From Paractinoplanes bogorensis (GTDB taxonomy: Bacteria; Actinomycetota; Actinomycetes; Mycobacteriales; Micromonosporaceae): 64,000 nucleotides of DNA. The notes beneath the pieces were generated by a model, which was not told where the DNA came from, made no database searches, and was given only the letters and a program-made list of their open reading frames with translations. Below, one piece after another: positions 51,684-62,204 of the stretch. The DNA is taken from contig NZ_JAHKKG010000004.1 in NCBI RefSeq assembly GCF_018829635.1, positions 186,001 through 250,000 of the forward strand, in the 5' to 3' direction. The position numbers and the translations under genes were made by a program. Numbering within the stretch: the stretch's first letter is position 1; each line of letters starts with the position of its first letter.

Positions 51684-54600
51684 GTGCTCTCCCAACGGCC
51701 TATTCCGGTCAAGCGGCTCGCTCTCCTCGTCGCCGCTGCCGTGGTCCTCGCGCTCCTCGTCCGTCCGGGTGCCGCCTTCGCGGCGACCTCCGTCTCCTCC
51801 ACGGGTAATGCGATCCGTGTGAACCTGACGGTGCTCGGTCAGAACGTCGGTCTCACGCTGCCGGCGACCGCGAACTGGAGCGACGGCCAAGCCACCGCGT
51901 CCAATACCGCGGTCAATGCCAACGTGCCCAGCGTGCTCACCACGGGCACGGTCGCCGACTCGGCGTCGGCGGCCACCGGCGGCGGCAAGGCGTCGGGCAA
52001 CGTCACCGGGCTGAACGTGCTGGGGAGCACCCTCGGCGCCGACGCGGTCGGGGCCCAATGCCAGATGACCGCGACCGATATCTCGGGGTCGGCCAACATC
52101 GCCAACCTGAAGCTGCTCGGGGCGCCGGCCAGCGTCCAGGCCGACGGCACGATCAGCCTCCCCGGGGTGCTCACCGCGAAGATCAAGCCGGAGACGGCGA
52201 GCTGGAATACGAGCACCGGCCTGCTGACCTACACGGTGCAGGCCATCAATCTGAATCTGCTCGCCGTGACCGGCGCGGTCGCCAGCGGCAACATCGTCAT
52301 CGGCGAGGCGATCTGCAAGGGCAACGTCAAGCTGGGCACGATCAGCACCACGACCGCCGCGTTGACGCCCGGTCAGTCCGGAACGCCGGTCGTCACGGTG
52401 AGTAACACCGGGGACGTGGCCGCCCCGAACACGACGGTCACCATCCCCAAGCCCGACGCGACCTACTACACCCTCGGTGCGCCGACCGTGGTGGGCGGCG
52501 TCGGCACCTGTGACACATCGGGAACGGCCATTGTCTGCAGCGGCATCACGGTGCCCGGCGGCGGCAACGCGAAGATCAACCTGCCGGTCACCCTGAAGTC
52601 TTCGGCCACCGCCTCGACGCCGTCCTGGCTGCCCGCCGCGGGCACGGTCAAGGCGGTCAGCACGCCGATCGCCGCCGATACCAGTGCATCGATGACGATC
52701 ACCGGGGGCGGCACCGCCCTGGCCACCGCCCAGCCCCGGTCGACGACCGGCGGCACGATCACGGTGAACGCGGGCAACCTGACCGCGGGCAAGACCGCGG
52801 CCCCGACGATCACGGTCGCCAACGCCGGCCCGTCCGACGCGTCCAATGCCACCGTCACCGTCCCGATCGGCAACATCCCGGCCGGCGTGTCGGTCACCTC
52901 GGTCAGCTCGTCGAGCGGCACCTGCACCTTCGACTCGAACAACGCGACCTGTACGAACGTCAGCATCCCGGCCGGCGGCACCGCCACGATCACCCTGAAC
53001 ACGGCCGCGACCAACAGCACGAAACCCGGGACGACCTGGGACCTGGCCAATGTCACCACGACCCTCAACGGGAAGGTCGTCAACGGGTTCGGCCGGCTGC
53101 TCACCGTCACCGACCCCGACATCAACCTGGACAACGGCGTCAGCATCACCCCGGCCGCGGCCAACCCGGGCGGGGCGAAGGTCAACGCGACCGTCAACCT
53201 GGCCAACCTCGGTGCCCTGGCCTCGCCGAACACCACCGTCACGTTCCCCCCGGTGCCGTCCGGCTATACCATCGACACCGCGAACATCAGCGCCGGCGGC
53301 GGCACCTGTGCCGTCAGCGGCGGCGTGCTCACCTGCACCGGTGTCAACGTCCCGGCGATGAGCGGCGGGAACGCGGGCAGCGCGACCCTGACCGTCCCGG
53401 TCAGCCTGAGCTCGGGCACCACCGCCAACTGGAGCGGGACGGTGACCGCCACGGCGCCCGGCACGACCGGTACCGCCACCGGCACCCTGGTCACGGCCGT
53501 GCCGCGGTACACGCTCAGCGCCGGCGCGACCGGTCCGGCGGCCCGGACGGTCAGCCCCGGCCAGAACACGACCATGACGATCAACGTGTCGAACCAGGGC
53601 CCGTCGAATGCGGTGTCCGCGCCGTTCGTCGTCGTCGCGCCCCAGGGCACCACGTTCGGCTCGCTCACCGGGGCGGTCGGCAGCGCCTGTCAGTCGCTCA
53701 CCCCGACCACGATCCGATGCACCGTGACCGCGTCGCCCACCGATCCGGCCATCTCGCTCGACCTGCCGCTGCAGGTCTCGGCCAGTGCCGACCCGTCCAC
53801 CCCGCTGACCGGCGGCTGCGTGAGCCTGGACAACGACTCCAGCTGCGGCGGGCCGACCGACTCGGCCCTGCCCGGCATCACCCTGCGCCAGACCCTGGCC
53901 AACCGGCTCACCGTGACCGCCACGCCGGCCACCATCACCCCGGGCAGCAGCGGCGTCGGCAAGATCGCCCTCACCTCGGCCCAGGCCGAGACCGGCATGC
54001 AGATCACCGTGCCCAAGTCGGCCCTGCCGGCCGGGTTCACGGTCGGCGGCGCGACCGTCGACGGCGGCACCTGTGACACCTCCGGGGCGTCGATCGTCTG
54101 TACGGGCGTCGACCTGGTCGCCTCGACGACCAAGAACCTGCAGATCACCGTGCAGGTCGCCGCCACCGCGGCCGGCTCGCAGACCTGGACCGCCAACGGC
54201 ATCACCGTGCAGTCCGGCAACGAGCAGGTCACCACGAACGGCGCGCTGGCCACGACCACCGCCCCCTCGTACACGCTGACCGCGAGCGTCTCGGTCCCGC
54301 CGGCCGGCACCGTCCTGCCCGGTGGCACCGCCAACGTCCCGCTGACGGTCACCAACACCGGGCCGTCGGCCGCCTCGCCCGCGTCCTTCTCGGTGACCGC
54401 GCCCAACGGCACGACCATCGGCCCGCTCGACGCCAACACGTCCGCCGTGTGCCAGGTCAGCGCGAACAACACCCAGCTCACCTGTTCCACCGGCCTCGGC
54501 GTGAACGCCACCACCCAGCAGCTCACCCTGCCGCTGGTGGTCGCCGCGAACGCCGACCCGGACAAGCCGATCAGCGGCAGCTGCGTCGAGCTGGACGGCT

Positions 54601-57600
54601 ACCCGGGCTGCGGCGCGGGCGACACCACCATCCCGCCGATCACCCTCAAGGTGCCGGCCGCCTCCCAGGTCGGGTTCGCCTCGACCACCGCCACCGTGAC
54701 CCCGGGCGACACCGCCACGGCCAAGGTGAGCATCTCGGCCACCCGGGCCACCCTGACCAACACGGTCGTCACCATCCCGGTCAGCCCGGTTCCGGCCGGC
54801 CTGACCGTCGGCACGGTGAGCCTGGCCGGCGGGGCCACCTGCCCGGTCACCGGCAACACGGCCACCTGCACGATCCCGTCGATCGCGCCGGGCACCCCGC
54901 AGGTGATCAACGTGGCGGTCGGCGCGGGGGCCGGTGCGACCACCGGCACCTGGACCGCCCAGGGCATCACGGCCACCATCCCGGCCGGCACGGTCACCGC
55001 GGCCGACCAGACACTGGCCACGATCGGCGCGCCCCGCAACGTCGTCACCGCGACCGTCGCCGTGCCGAACACGCCGATCCTGCCCGGCGGCACCGGCTCG
55101 ATCACCGTCAACGTGAACAACACCGGCCCGTCCGACGCGACCGGCGCCTCGTTCACCGTGATCGCCCCGAACGGCGCCACCTTCGCCCCGCCCGCACCGT
55201 CCGGGTGCACCATCGCGGCCGGTGGCCGGAGCGCCAGCTGTACGTTCAACCAGACCGCGGCCGCCCCGCCGACCGCCTTCCCGTTCACCGTGCAGACCAG
55301 CTCCAACGTGCAGCCCGGTACCGGGCTGACCGGTGGCTGCGTCGACGTCGACAACAACGGCGTCTGCACCTCGGCCGACACCGCCATGCCGGCCATCCCG
55401 ATCGGCACGCCGCTGCAGAACCAGCTCACCGTCACCTCGAGCCCGGCCACGGTGACCCCGGGGTCCGCCACACCGAGCACCGCGACGCTGACCATCAGCG
55501 CACCGTCGAACCTCAACGACCTCGTCGTGTCGACCTCGACCGCCGCCCCGACCGGGCTGTCGGTGCTCACCGCCGCCGGTCCCAACGGCACCTGCAACCC
55601 GCAGGCCAACGGCTCCTTCAACTGTGGTGACGTCGACCTGAGCGGCGCCAACCACAGCGCCAACATCACGCTGACGATGACCGCGGTCGCCGCGGCCACC
55701 CCGGCGACCTGGGCCCCGTCGTTCACGATCACCTCGACCGACGGGCAGACCGCCACCGACACCGCCACCATGGCCGTGATCGGATCGGCCCAGACCAACC
55801 TGACCGTGAGCAGCAGCGGCCCGGCCGCCGGCACGACCGACCCGGGCACCACGGCCAACGTGACCGTGACCGTGGCCAACACCGGCCCGTCGGACGCCGT
55901 GAACCAGGTCGTCGTCCTCACCGCGCCGTCCGGCACCACGTTCGGCACGCCGCCGGCCGGCTGCCAGACGGTGACCTCGACCCGGATGCTGTGCCGGGTC
56001 AACGCCCTGGCCAACGGCAACGCGAGCGTGACCGTGCCGGTGGTCATCCCGGCCAGCGCCGACGTCTTCACGCCGATCACCGGCGGCTGCGTCGACGTCG
56101 GCGGCGACGGCACCTGCGAGGGCACGCTGCCGACGATCACCTTCCGCCAGCCGGTCGACCGGCGCGCCACCGTGACCGTCACCCCGGTCACCGTGACCCC
56201 GGGCAGCAGCGGCAACTCGGTCGTCCGGGTGACCGCGGCCAACGGCGACCTGACCAACTTCACCATCACCGTGCCGGTGACCCTGCAGACCTCGGACCTG
56301 CAGCTCGGCTCGATCACGCCGAGCGGCGCCTGCGCGGCCAGCTCCGGCACCACGGTGACCTGCACATGGGCGAGCATCACCAAGGGCAACTCGCAGGACA
56401 TCACCATCCCGGTGCAGGCCACGGCGGGCGCGGCGGCCGGTCTCACGGCCACCACGACGGGCATCACCATCGCGGACAACGTCGGTTCGGCCAACCTGGC
56501 CGCCCGCCAGCTGGCCGTGACCGGCACCGCCCAGGCCGCGGTCAACCCGACCTTCGGCACCGTCACCGCGACCGAGCCCGGCACCACCGGCACGATCCCG
56601 CTGATCCTGACCAACGCCGGCCCGTCCGACGCCACCGGCACCCAGGTCAGCGTCGTCGCCCCGAACGGCACCACGTTCGGCACCCCGCTGCCCGCGGGCT
56701 GTGTCGCCGACAGCACGCAGACCAACCTGACCTGTACGGTCTCGATTGCCAACGGCGGCACCCGGACGCTGGCGCTCCCGGTGGCCGTGCCGGCCTCGGC
56801 CGACCCGACCGGCACCATCAGCGGGGGTTGCGTCGACGCCAACAACAACGGCGTCTGCACCTCGCCGCCGGACACCGCACTGCCGTCGATGCCGCTCACC
56901 TCGCGCCTCGACCAGGAAGTCACCGTCCGGGCCGACCGGGCCGCGCTCAGCCTCGGCGGGGACACCAAGCAGGCCAAGGTGACGATCACCTCGACCAAGG
57001 CGCAGAACGTGGACGTCGCGATCCCGCTGACCGACGTGCCGTCCGGCTGGACCGTCACCGCGGCCTCGCCCGCGGGCTGCACCACCGGCGCGAGCGCGAT
57101 CACCTGCACCGGCCTGGCCCTGTCGACCGGCAACAACGTGATCACCCTGAGCGTGACCTCGCCGGCCGGGGCGGCCACCGGCGACAACTGGTACGCGTCG
57201 GGGATCACGGTCACCGGTCACACCAACGAGACGGTCACGAGCGGCGCCCTGATGGCCGTCGTCGGCACGGTGCCCTACATCCTGGGCGCCGCGGTCAGCG
57301 GCGTCCCGGCCGACGACACGGTGCTGCCCGGCGCCACCGTCCCGCTGACCGTGACCATCAGCAACAGCGGCACGCCCTCGGCCTCGCTGAAGGCCCCGGT
57401 GCAGATCACCGCTCCGACCGGCACCACGTTCGGCACGACGATGCCGGCCGACTGTGTCCGCAACACCGCCACGACGGTGAACTGCCAGGTCGGCGTCAAC
57501 GCCACGGGCCAGGTCGCGTCGTACGCGCTGCCGATCCTGATCCCCGGCAACGCGGCCGGCGGCACCGTCATCAAGGACGGCTGCGTCGACCTCGACGCCA

Positions 57601-60600
57601 GCGGCAGCTGTGACGTCACGGTCAACCAGTTCACGCTGCGCGCACCGCTGTCCGATGTGGTCACGGCCGGCTCCACCACGCAGGCCACGCCCGCGCCGGG
57701 TCAGACCGGCACGGCCACCGTAAACCTGGCCGCCTCCGCGGTCCGGCCCGGCCTCGGGGTCAGCGTCAGCCTGGCCGGCCTGCCCACCGGGGTGACCGTC
57801 ACCGCCGTGCGGCTCGGCGGCCAGACCTGCACCGTCGCCAACGGCACGGCGACCTGCCCGGCGACCGACTTCCCGGCCACCGGCAGCACCCCGCTGGCCA
57901 TCGACTTCGCGGCGAACTCGGCCACCACGCCCGGCGCGACCTGGCGGCCGGCGATCACGGTGGCCGACCCGGGTCAGGACTCGGTCGTGCTGCGCCCGGT
58001 GGCCCTGACCGTCGGCGCGGCGGACACCGACGTCGCGGTCAGCCTCGTCCTGCCGGACAACGGCACGGTGCTGCCCGGTGGCACCGCCGACGCCGAGGTC
58101 ACCATGACCAACAACGGCGACTCGGACGACCCGGCGGCCACGGCGACGTTCACCGCGCCGGCCGGCACCACGTTCGATCTGACCAACTCGAGCGCGGCCA
58201 ACTTCTGCACGGCCGACTCGGCCACCCAGGTCACCTGCTCGACCAGCCTGGCGGCGGGCGCCAACGCCCAGTTCCGCCTGCTCATGAAGGTGGCCGGCAC
58301 CGCCGCGGCGGGCTCCACGGTCGCCGGCGGCTGCGTGAACGTGACCGGCGGGAACAGCTGTGACACCGCCATCGCGTTCACCCTGGGCAAGCCGTTCAGC
58401 GACCAGGCCAAGCTGACCTACACCCGGGCCACGGTCGTGCCCGGCGACACCGGCACCGGCTACATCAAGGTCACCACCGACCGCGCCCTGACCGGGCTCA
58501 CCGTGACCGTGCCCCTGAGTGCCCTGCCGGCCGGCGTCGACATCGCCGGCGCGAGCGGGCCGACCGGGGCGTCCTGCACGGTGAACAGCGCCGACATCGT
58601 CTGCAGCGGTGTCGATCTGGCCCAGGGCAGCGCCCTGAACCTGGTCTCGGTCCGCATCCACCCGGCGTCGAACCTGGGGGCGAACGTCATCTGGGCGCCG
58701 GTGGCCGCGCTGACCAACGGCTCGGGCGGCACCAGCGAGGGGGCCGGCGTGCTGCTGCAGACCTCGGCCCCGCAGCCGGACGTCAAGTACACGATGAGCG
58801 CGCCGGACAGCCCGGTCGCGCCGGGCAGCGTCGCCACCATCACCGGCACCCTGATCAACCAGGGCTACTCCGACCTGACCAACGTCTCGGTGCGGGTCAA
58901 GGCGCCGACCGGCACCACGTTCGGCAGCCCGCTGCCGGCCGGCTGCACGGCCGTCGGCACCGCCGCGATGGACTGCGTGGTCAACCTGCCGGCCGGTGCG
59001 GCCGCCCCGGTCTCGTGGTCGCTGCCGGTCCAGATCCCGGCCAACGCCGACCCGAGCCAGCAGGTCACCGGCGGGTGCGTCGACTACAACCGGGACGGCG
59101 TCTGCGGCACCGGTGAGCTGGCCCTGCCGGCCATCACACTGACCGCCACGCTGGCCCAGGCCCTGACGATCGGCACCCCGGTCAACGGCGGCGCGAACCT
59201 GACGCCGGGCGTCACCGACACGGTCACGATCGCCGTGAGCTCGACCCAGGCCCGTACGGGAATGACCGTCACCATCCCGATCGACAACCTGCCCACCGGC
59301 ATGCAGCTCGTGCAGGCCCGCACCGACAACGGGTCCTGCTCGGTCGGCCAGCGCGCCGTCACCTGCACCGGCGTTTCGGTCGCGGCCAACGGCACGACCA
59401 ACATCGTGCTCACCTCGGTGGTCTCCGGCACCGCTCCGATCGGCACCTGGTCGCCGCAGGTCACCGTCTCGCAGGGCTCGCAGGCGGCGGAGCAGACGGT
59501 CACCGCGGCCGCGACGATCACCGCCCCGCAGACCAGCGTCGCCGTCACCGTCGGCGTCCCGGCGTCGCAGACCGTGCTGCCCGGCGGCACCGGCACCCTG
59601 ACGCTGACCGCCACCAACACCGGGCCGTCGCAGGCCACCGGCGTCACCTACAGCACGATCGCGCCGGTCGGCACCACGTTCGGGACGCTGACCGGCGCCG
59701 CCGCCAGCCAGTGCACCCGGATCACCTCGACCCAGGTGACCTGCCAGATGACCGTGGCCGGCAACGGCCGGGCCCAGGTCGCCCTGCCGATCACGGTGGA
59801 CGCCACGGCCAGCCCGTCCACGCCGATCACCGGCGGCTGCGTCAAGTCCGGAACGGGCTCGACCTGCTCCGGCTCGGACTACAAGATCCCGGACATCGCG
59901 CTGGCCACCCCGCTGAGCGGCAAGGTCCAGCTGGCGGGCGTCCCGGCCACGGTCGTTCCCGGCCGTACGGGCTCCGGCGTCCTCAAGATCACCGCGACCG
60001 GCCCGGTCAGCGGCGCGACGATCAGCATCCCGCTCGCCGCCAAGCCGACCTGGCTGACCGTCACCGGAGCGAGCGGCCCGACCGGGTCGACCTGCGCGAT
60101 CGGCGCGACCGCGATCACCTGCACCGGCGTCAACCTGACGACCGGGGCCAGCACCGCCGTGACCGTGACCGGAACCGTCGCCCCGACCGCGACGGCCGGC
60201 ACGACCTGGCGGGCCACCGGCATCACGGTCACCGCGGGCGGCGAGACCGCGACCGGCCTGGCCGATCTGGTCACCACCGGCACCCCGGTCGCGGCGGTCT
60301 CGTTCCGCACGACCAACGCCGCCGCCACGGTCACGCCGGGCCAGACCACCTCGCTCACCCTGACCGCGACCAATGCCGGCCCGTCCTCGGCCACCCGCCG
60401 CACGGCGGTCCTGGTGGCGCCGGGCAACACCCAGTTCGGCCCGCTCACCGGCACCGCCGCCACCGACTGCACGCTCACCAGCTCCACCGTGGTGACCTGC
60501 ACCTACGACCTCGGCGTGTCGGACACGAAGTCGTGGACGGTGCCGGTGGTCGTGTCCAGCGGCGTCAAGAACGGCGACAAGCTGACCGCCGCCTGCGTCA

Positions 60601-62204
60601 CGGCCGACGGCAGCAAGACCTGCGGCACCGACCTCGACGTGTCGGTCACCACGACGCCGGCCAACCCGATCAGCAAGGTCGGCACCCTGACGCTGGACAG
60701 CACGACGGTCGCGGCCGGTGCCTCCGGCAACGCGGTGTTGCGGCTCTCGTCGACGGTCGCGAAGACCGGACTGACGCTCACCGTGCCGCTGAGCACCGTG
60801 CCCGCCGGGTTCACCGTCAAGTCGGCCACGCTGGCCGGCGCCACCTGCACCATCGGCACCAGCACGATCAAGTGCACCGGCGTCGACCTGGCCGCCGGCG
60901 TGGCCAAGCCGCTCTCCATCGGCATCGACGTCGCGTCGAGCGCCGCGAGCACGGCCGCCTGGTGGGCCACCGGCATCACCCTGGCCGACGGGACCGACGC
61001 CACCGACAAGCTGACCGCCTCGGGTCTGCTCGTGAGCACCTCGAAGCCGGCCTACGCGGTGTCGGTGGTCGTCGGCAGCCCGTCGCTGTCGGCGCCACTG
61101 CCCGGTCAGACCGTCACCATCCCGATCACGCTCAGCAACGCGGGACCGGGCGAGGCCGGCCCGTACGTGACGACGATCCGCATCCCGGACAACACCACCG
61201 CCGGCACCCTGCCCAGCGGCTGTGTGGCGTCGGGGCAGATCGTGACCTGCACGCTCACGATCCCGGCGGGCACCACCACGCAGATCCAGATCCCGTTCGT
61301 GGTCAGCCCCGACCTCAAGGGCGGCGAGGAGCTCACCGGCGGTTGCATCGACGGCGCCCTGGCCGCCACCCCGGACCCGGACGGCGTCTGCGGCGGCGAC
61401 AGCGACGTGGTGATCCCGGGGATCACCTCGGGCCGCTTCAAGGTCAACCTGGCCGTCACGTACGACAAGCCGGCCGTCACCGTGGGCCCGAACGCCACCG
61501 GCGTTGTGATCCGCATCCCGTACACCAACGAGGGCACCGACACGGCCGACAACGTGAAGTTCACGGTCGAGCCGCCGGCCGGCGTGGTGGTTCGCTCCGC
61601 CTCGATCCTGCTCGAGGACACCACGGTGGCCGAGGGCATGGTGCTGGCGGCCGCGTCCACCACCGCCGCGGCCGAGTGCTCGCCGGCCGGTGACGGCAAG
61701 GCGTCGAACGCGGTGGTGTGCAGCGCACCGAACGCGGCCGGTCTCTACGGCAGCCAGCTGATCCTCACCATCGACGGGTCGAACAGCAAGAAGTCGGGCA
61801 CCCAGAACATGAAGGTGACCATCAGCACGACCAGCGCCGAGGGACTCTCCACCGACAACACCGTCGACGTCCCGCTCACGCTGACGGCCAAGGCGACCAC
61901 CGGCGGCGACGACGACAACGGGAACAACGGCGGTGGCGACGACAACAACGGTGGTGGCGGCGACAACGGCGGCGACAACGGCGGCGGCAGCGACCTGCCC
62001 AGGACCGGTGCCCAGATCGCCGGGACCGCGCTCATCTCGCTGCTGCTGATGGTCGCCGGCGCCACCCTGCTGCTGGCGATGCGCGAGCCGCGGCCCGCCG
62101 GGACGCCGGGTTCCGTCCGGATTCCGGTACGGATCCCCGGCTACACGCCGCGCCACGAGCGCCCGCGCAGCGCGGCCCGGCAGTGGTTCGGCCGGCGGAA
62201 CTAG
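51684..62204 (+). CDS. Giant repeat surface protein with LPxTG-like anchor
   Basis: A 3506-residue secreted protein. It has a signal peptide (to about residue 33), an N-terminal domain of ~190 residues resembling choice-of-anchor P domains (CQMTATDISGSANIANLKLL), then about 13 units of two beta-sandwich modules, of which 11 share a ~250-residue period (~750 nt). Each of these has a DUF11-like part (NTGPSDA, GTTFG) ending in a GGCVDxDNNGVC loop with acidic residues and two Cys (possible calcium loop and disulphide), and a second part with LPAGxTV, CTGVDL and TAxGITV. A Gly/Asn/Asp tract, LPRTG, a membrane helix and a 40-residue basic tail end the protein. GTG 51684 is the start. Likely adhesin or wall layer protein. 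Confidence 0.88.
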   Translation: MLSQRPIPVKRLALLVAAAVVLALLVRPGAAFAATSVSSTGNAIRVNLTVLGQNVGLTLPATANWSDGQATASNTAVNANVPSVLTTGTVADSASAATGGGKASGNVTGLNVLGSTLGADAVGAQCQMTATDISGSANIANLKLLGAPASVQADGTISLPGVLTAKIKPETASWNTSTGLLTYTVQAINLNLLAVTGAVASGNIVIGEAICKGNVKLGTISTTTAALTPGQSGTPVVTVSNTGDVAAPNTTVTIPKPDATYYTLGAPTVVGGVGTCDTSGTAIVCSGITVPGGGNAKINLPVTLKSSATASTPSWLPAAGTVKAVSTPIAADTSASMTITGGGTALATAQPRSTTGGTITVNAGNLTAGKTAAPTITVANAGPSDASNATVTVPIGNIPAGVSVTSVSSSSGTCTFDSNNATCTNVSIPAGGTATITLNTAATNSTKPGTTWDLANVTTTLNGKVVNGFGRLLTVTDPDINLDNGVSITPAAANPGGAKVNATVNLANLGALASPNTTVTFPPVPSGYTIDTANISAGGGTCAVSGGVLTCTGVNVPAMSGGNAGSATLTVPVSLSSGTTANWSGTVTATAPGTTGTATGTLVTAVPRYTLSAGATGPAARTVSPGQNTTMTINVSNQGPSNAVSAPFVVVAPQGTTFGSLTGAVGSACQSLTPTTIRCTVTASPTDPAISLDLPLQVSASADPSTPLTGGCVSLDNDSSCGGPTDSALPGITLRQTLANRLTVTATPATITPGSSGVGKIALTSAQAETGMQITVPKSALPAGFTVGGATVDGGTCDTSGASIVCTGVDLVASTTKNLQITVQVAATAAGSQTWTANGITVQSGNEQVTTNGALATTTAPSYTLTASVSVPPAGTVLPGGTANVPLTVTNTGPSAASPASFSVTAPNGTTIGPLDANTSAVCQVSANNTQLTCSTGLGVNATTQQLTLPLVVAANADPDKPISGSCVELDGYPGCGAGDTTIPPITLKVPAASQVGFASTTATVTPGDTATAKVSISATRATLTNTVVTIPVSPVPAGLTVGTVSLAGGATCPVTGNTATCTIPSIAPGTPQVINVAVGAGAGATTGTWTAQGITATIPAGTVTAADQTLATIGAPRNVVTATVAVPNTPILPGGTGSITVNVNNTGPSDATGASFTVIAPNGATFAPPAPSGCTIAAGGRSASCTFNQTAAAPPTAFPFTVQTSSNVQPGTGLTGGCVDVDNNGVCTSADTAMPAIPIGTPLQNQLTVTSSPATVTPGSATPSTATLTISAPSNLNDLVVSTSTAAPTGLSVLTAAGPNGTCNPQANGSFNCGDVDLSGANHSANITLTMTAVAAATPATWAPSFTITSTDGQTATDTATMAVIGSAQTNLTVSSSGPAAGTTDPGTTANVTVTVANTGPSDAVNQVVVLTAPSGTTFGTPPAGCQTVTSTRMLCRVNALANGNASVTVPVVIPASADVFTPITGGCVDVGGDGTCEGTLPTITFRQPVDRRATVTVTPVTVTPGSSGNSVVRVTAANGDLTNFTITVPVTLQTSDLQLGSITPSGACAASSGTTVTCTWASITKGNSQDITIPVQATAGAAAGLTATTTGITIADNVGSANLAARQLAVTGTAQAAVNPTFGTVTATEPGTTGTIPLILTNAGPSDATGTQVSVVAPNGTTFGTPLPAGCVADSTQTNLTCTVSIANGGTRTLALPVAVPASADPTGTISGGCVDANNNGVCTSPPDTALPSMPLTSRLDQEVTVRADRAALSLGGDTKQAKVTITSTKAQNVDVAIPLTDVPSGWTVTAASPAGCTTGASAITCTGLALSTGNNVITLSVTSPAGAATGDNWYASGITVTGHTNETVTSGALMAVVGTVPYILGAAVSGVPADDTVLPGATVPLTVTISNSGTPSASLKAPVQITAPTGTTFGTTMPADCVRNTATTVNCQVGVNATGQVASYALPILIPGNAAGGTVIKDGCVDLDASGSCDVTVNQFTLRAPLSDVVTAGSTTQATPAPGQTGTATVNLAASAVRPGLGVSVSLAGLPTGVTVTAVRLGGQTCTVANGTATCPATDFPATGSTPLAIDFAANSATTPGATWRPAITVADPGQDSVVLRPVALTVGAADTDVAVSLVLPDNGTVLPGGTADAEVTMTNNGDSDDPAATATFTAPAGTTFDLTNSSAANFCTADSATQVTCSTSLAAGANAQFRLLMKVAGTAAAGSTVAGGCVNVTGGNSCDTAIAFTLGKPFSDQAKLTYTRATVVPGDTGTGYIKVTTDRALTGLTVTVPLSALPAGVDIAGASGPTGASCTVNSADIVCSGVDLAQGSALNLVSVRIHPASNLGANVIWAPVAALTNGSGGTSEGAGVLLQTSAPQPDVKYTMSAPDSPVAPGSVATITGTLINQGYSDLTNVSVRVKAPTGTTFGSPLPAGCTAVGTAAMDCVVNLPAGAAAPVSWSLPVQIPANADPSQQVTGGCVDYNRDGVCGTGELALPAITLTATLAQALTIGTPVNGGANLTPGVTDTVTIAVSSTQARTGMTVTIPIDNLPTGMQLVQARTDNGSCSVGQRAVTCTGVSVAANGTTNIVLTSVVSGTAPIGTWSPQVTVSQGSQAAEQTVTAAATITAPQTSVAVTVGVPASQTVLPGGTGTLTLTATNTGPSQATGVTYSTIAPVGTTFGTLTGAAASQCTRITSTQVTCQMTVAGNGRAQVALPITVDATASPSTPITGGCVKSGTGSTCSGSDYKIPDIALATPLSGKVQLAGVPATVVPGRTGSGVLKITATGPVSGATISIPLAAKPTWLTVTGASGPTGSTCAIGATAITCTGVNLTTGASTAVTVTGTVAPTATAGTTWRATGITVTAGGETATGLADLVTTGTPVAAVSFRTTNAAATVTPGQTTSLTLTATNAGPSSATRRTAVLVAPGNTQFGPLTGTAATDCTLTSSTVVTCTYDLGVSDTKSWTVPVVVSSGVKNGDKLTAACVTADGSKTCGTDLDVSVTTTPANPISKVGTLTLDSTTVAAGASGNAVLRLSSTVAKTGLTLTVPLSTVPAGFTVKSATLAGATCTIGTSTIKCTGVDLAAGVAKPLSIGIDVASSAASTAAWWATGITLADGTDATDKLTASGLLVSTSKPAYAVSVVVGSPSLSAPLPGQTVTIPITLSNAGPGEAGPYVTTIRIPDNTTAGTLPSGCVASGQIVTCTLTIPAGTTTQIQIPFVVSPDLKGGEELTGGCIDGALAATPDPDGVCGGDSDVVIPGITSGRFKVNLAVTYDKPAVTVGPNATGVVIRIPYTNEGTDTADNVKFTVEPPAGVVVRSASILLEDTTVAEGMVLAAASTTAAAECSPAGDGKASNAVVCSAPNAAGLYGSQLILTIDGSNSKKSGTQNMKVTISTTSAEGLSTDNTVDVPLTLTAKATTGGDDDNGNNGGGDDNNGGGGDNGGDNGGGSDLPRTGAQIAGTALISLLLMVAGATLLLAMREPRPAGTPGSVRIPVRIPGYTPRHERPRSAARQWFGRRN
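62201..62204. other. Shared CTAG stop of two convergent genes
   Basis: The palindrome CTAG supplies the TAG stop (62202-62204) of the surface protein gene and, on the other strand, the TAG stop (62203-62201) of the ligase gene. No terminator space exists between them. Confidence 0.9.
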
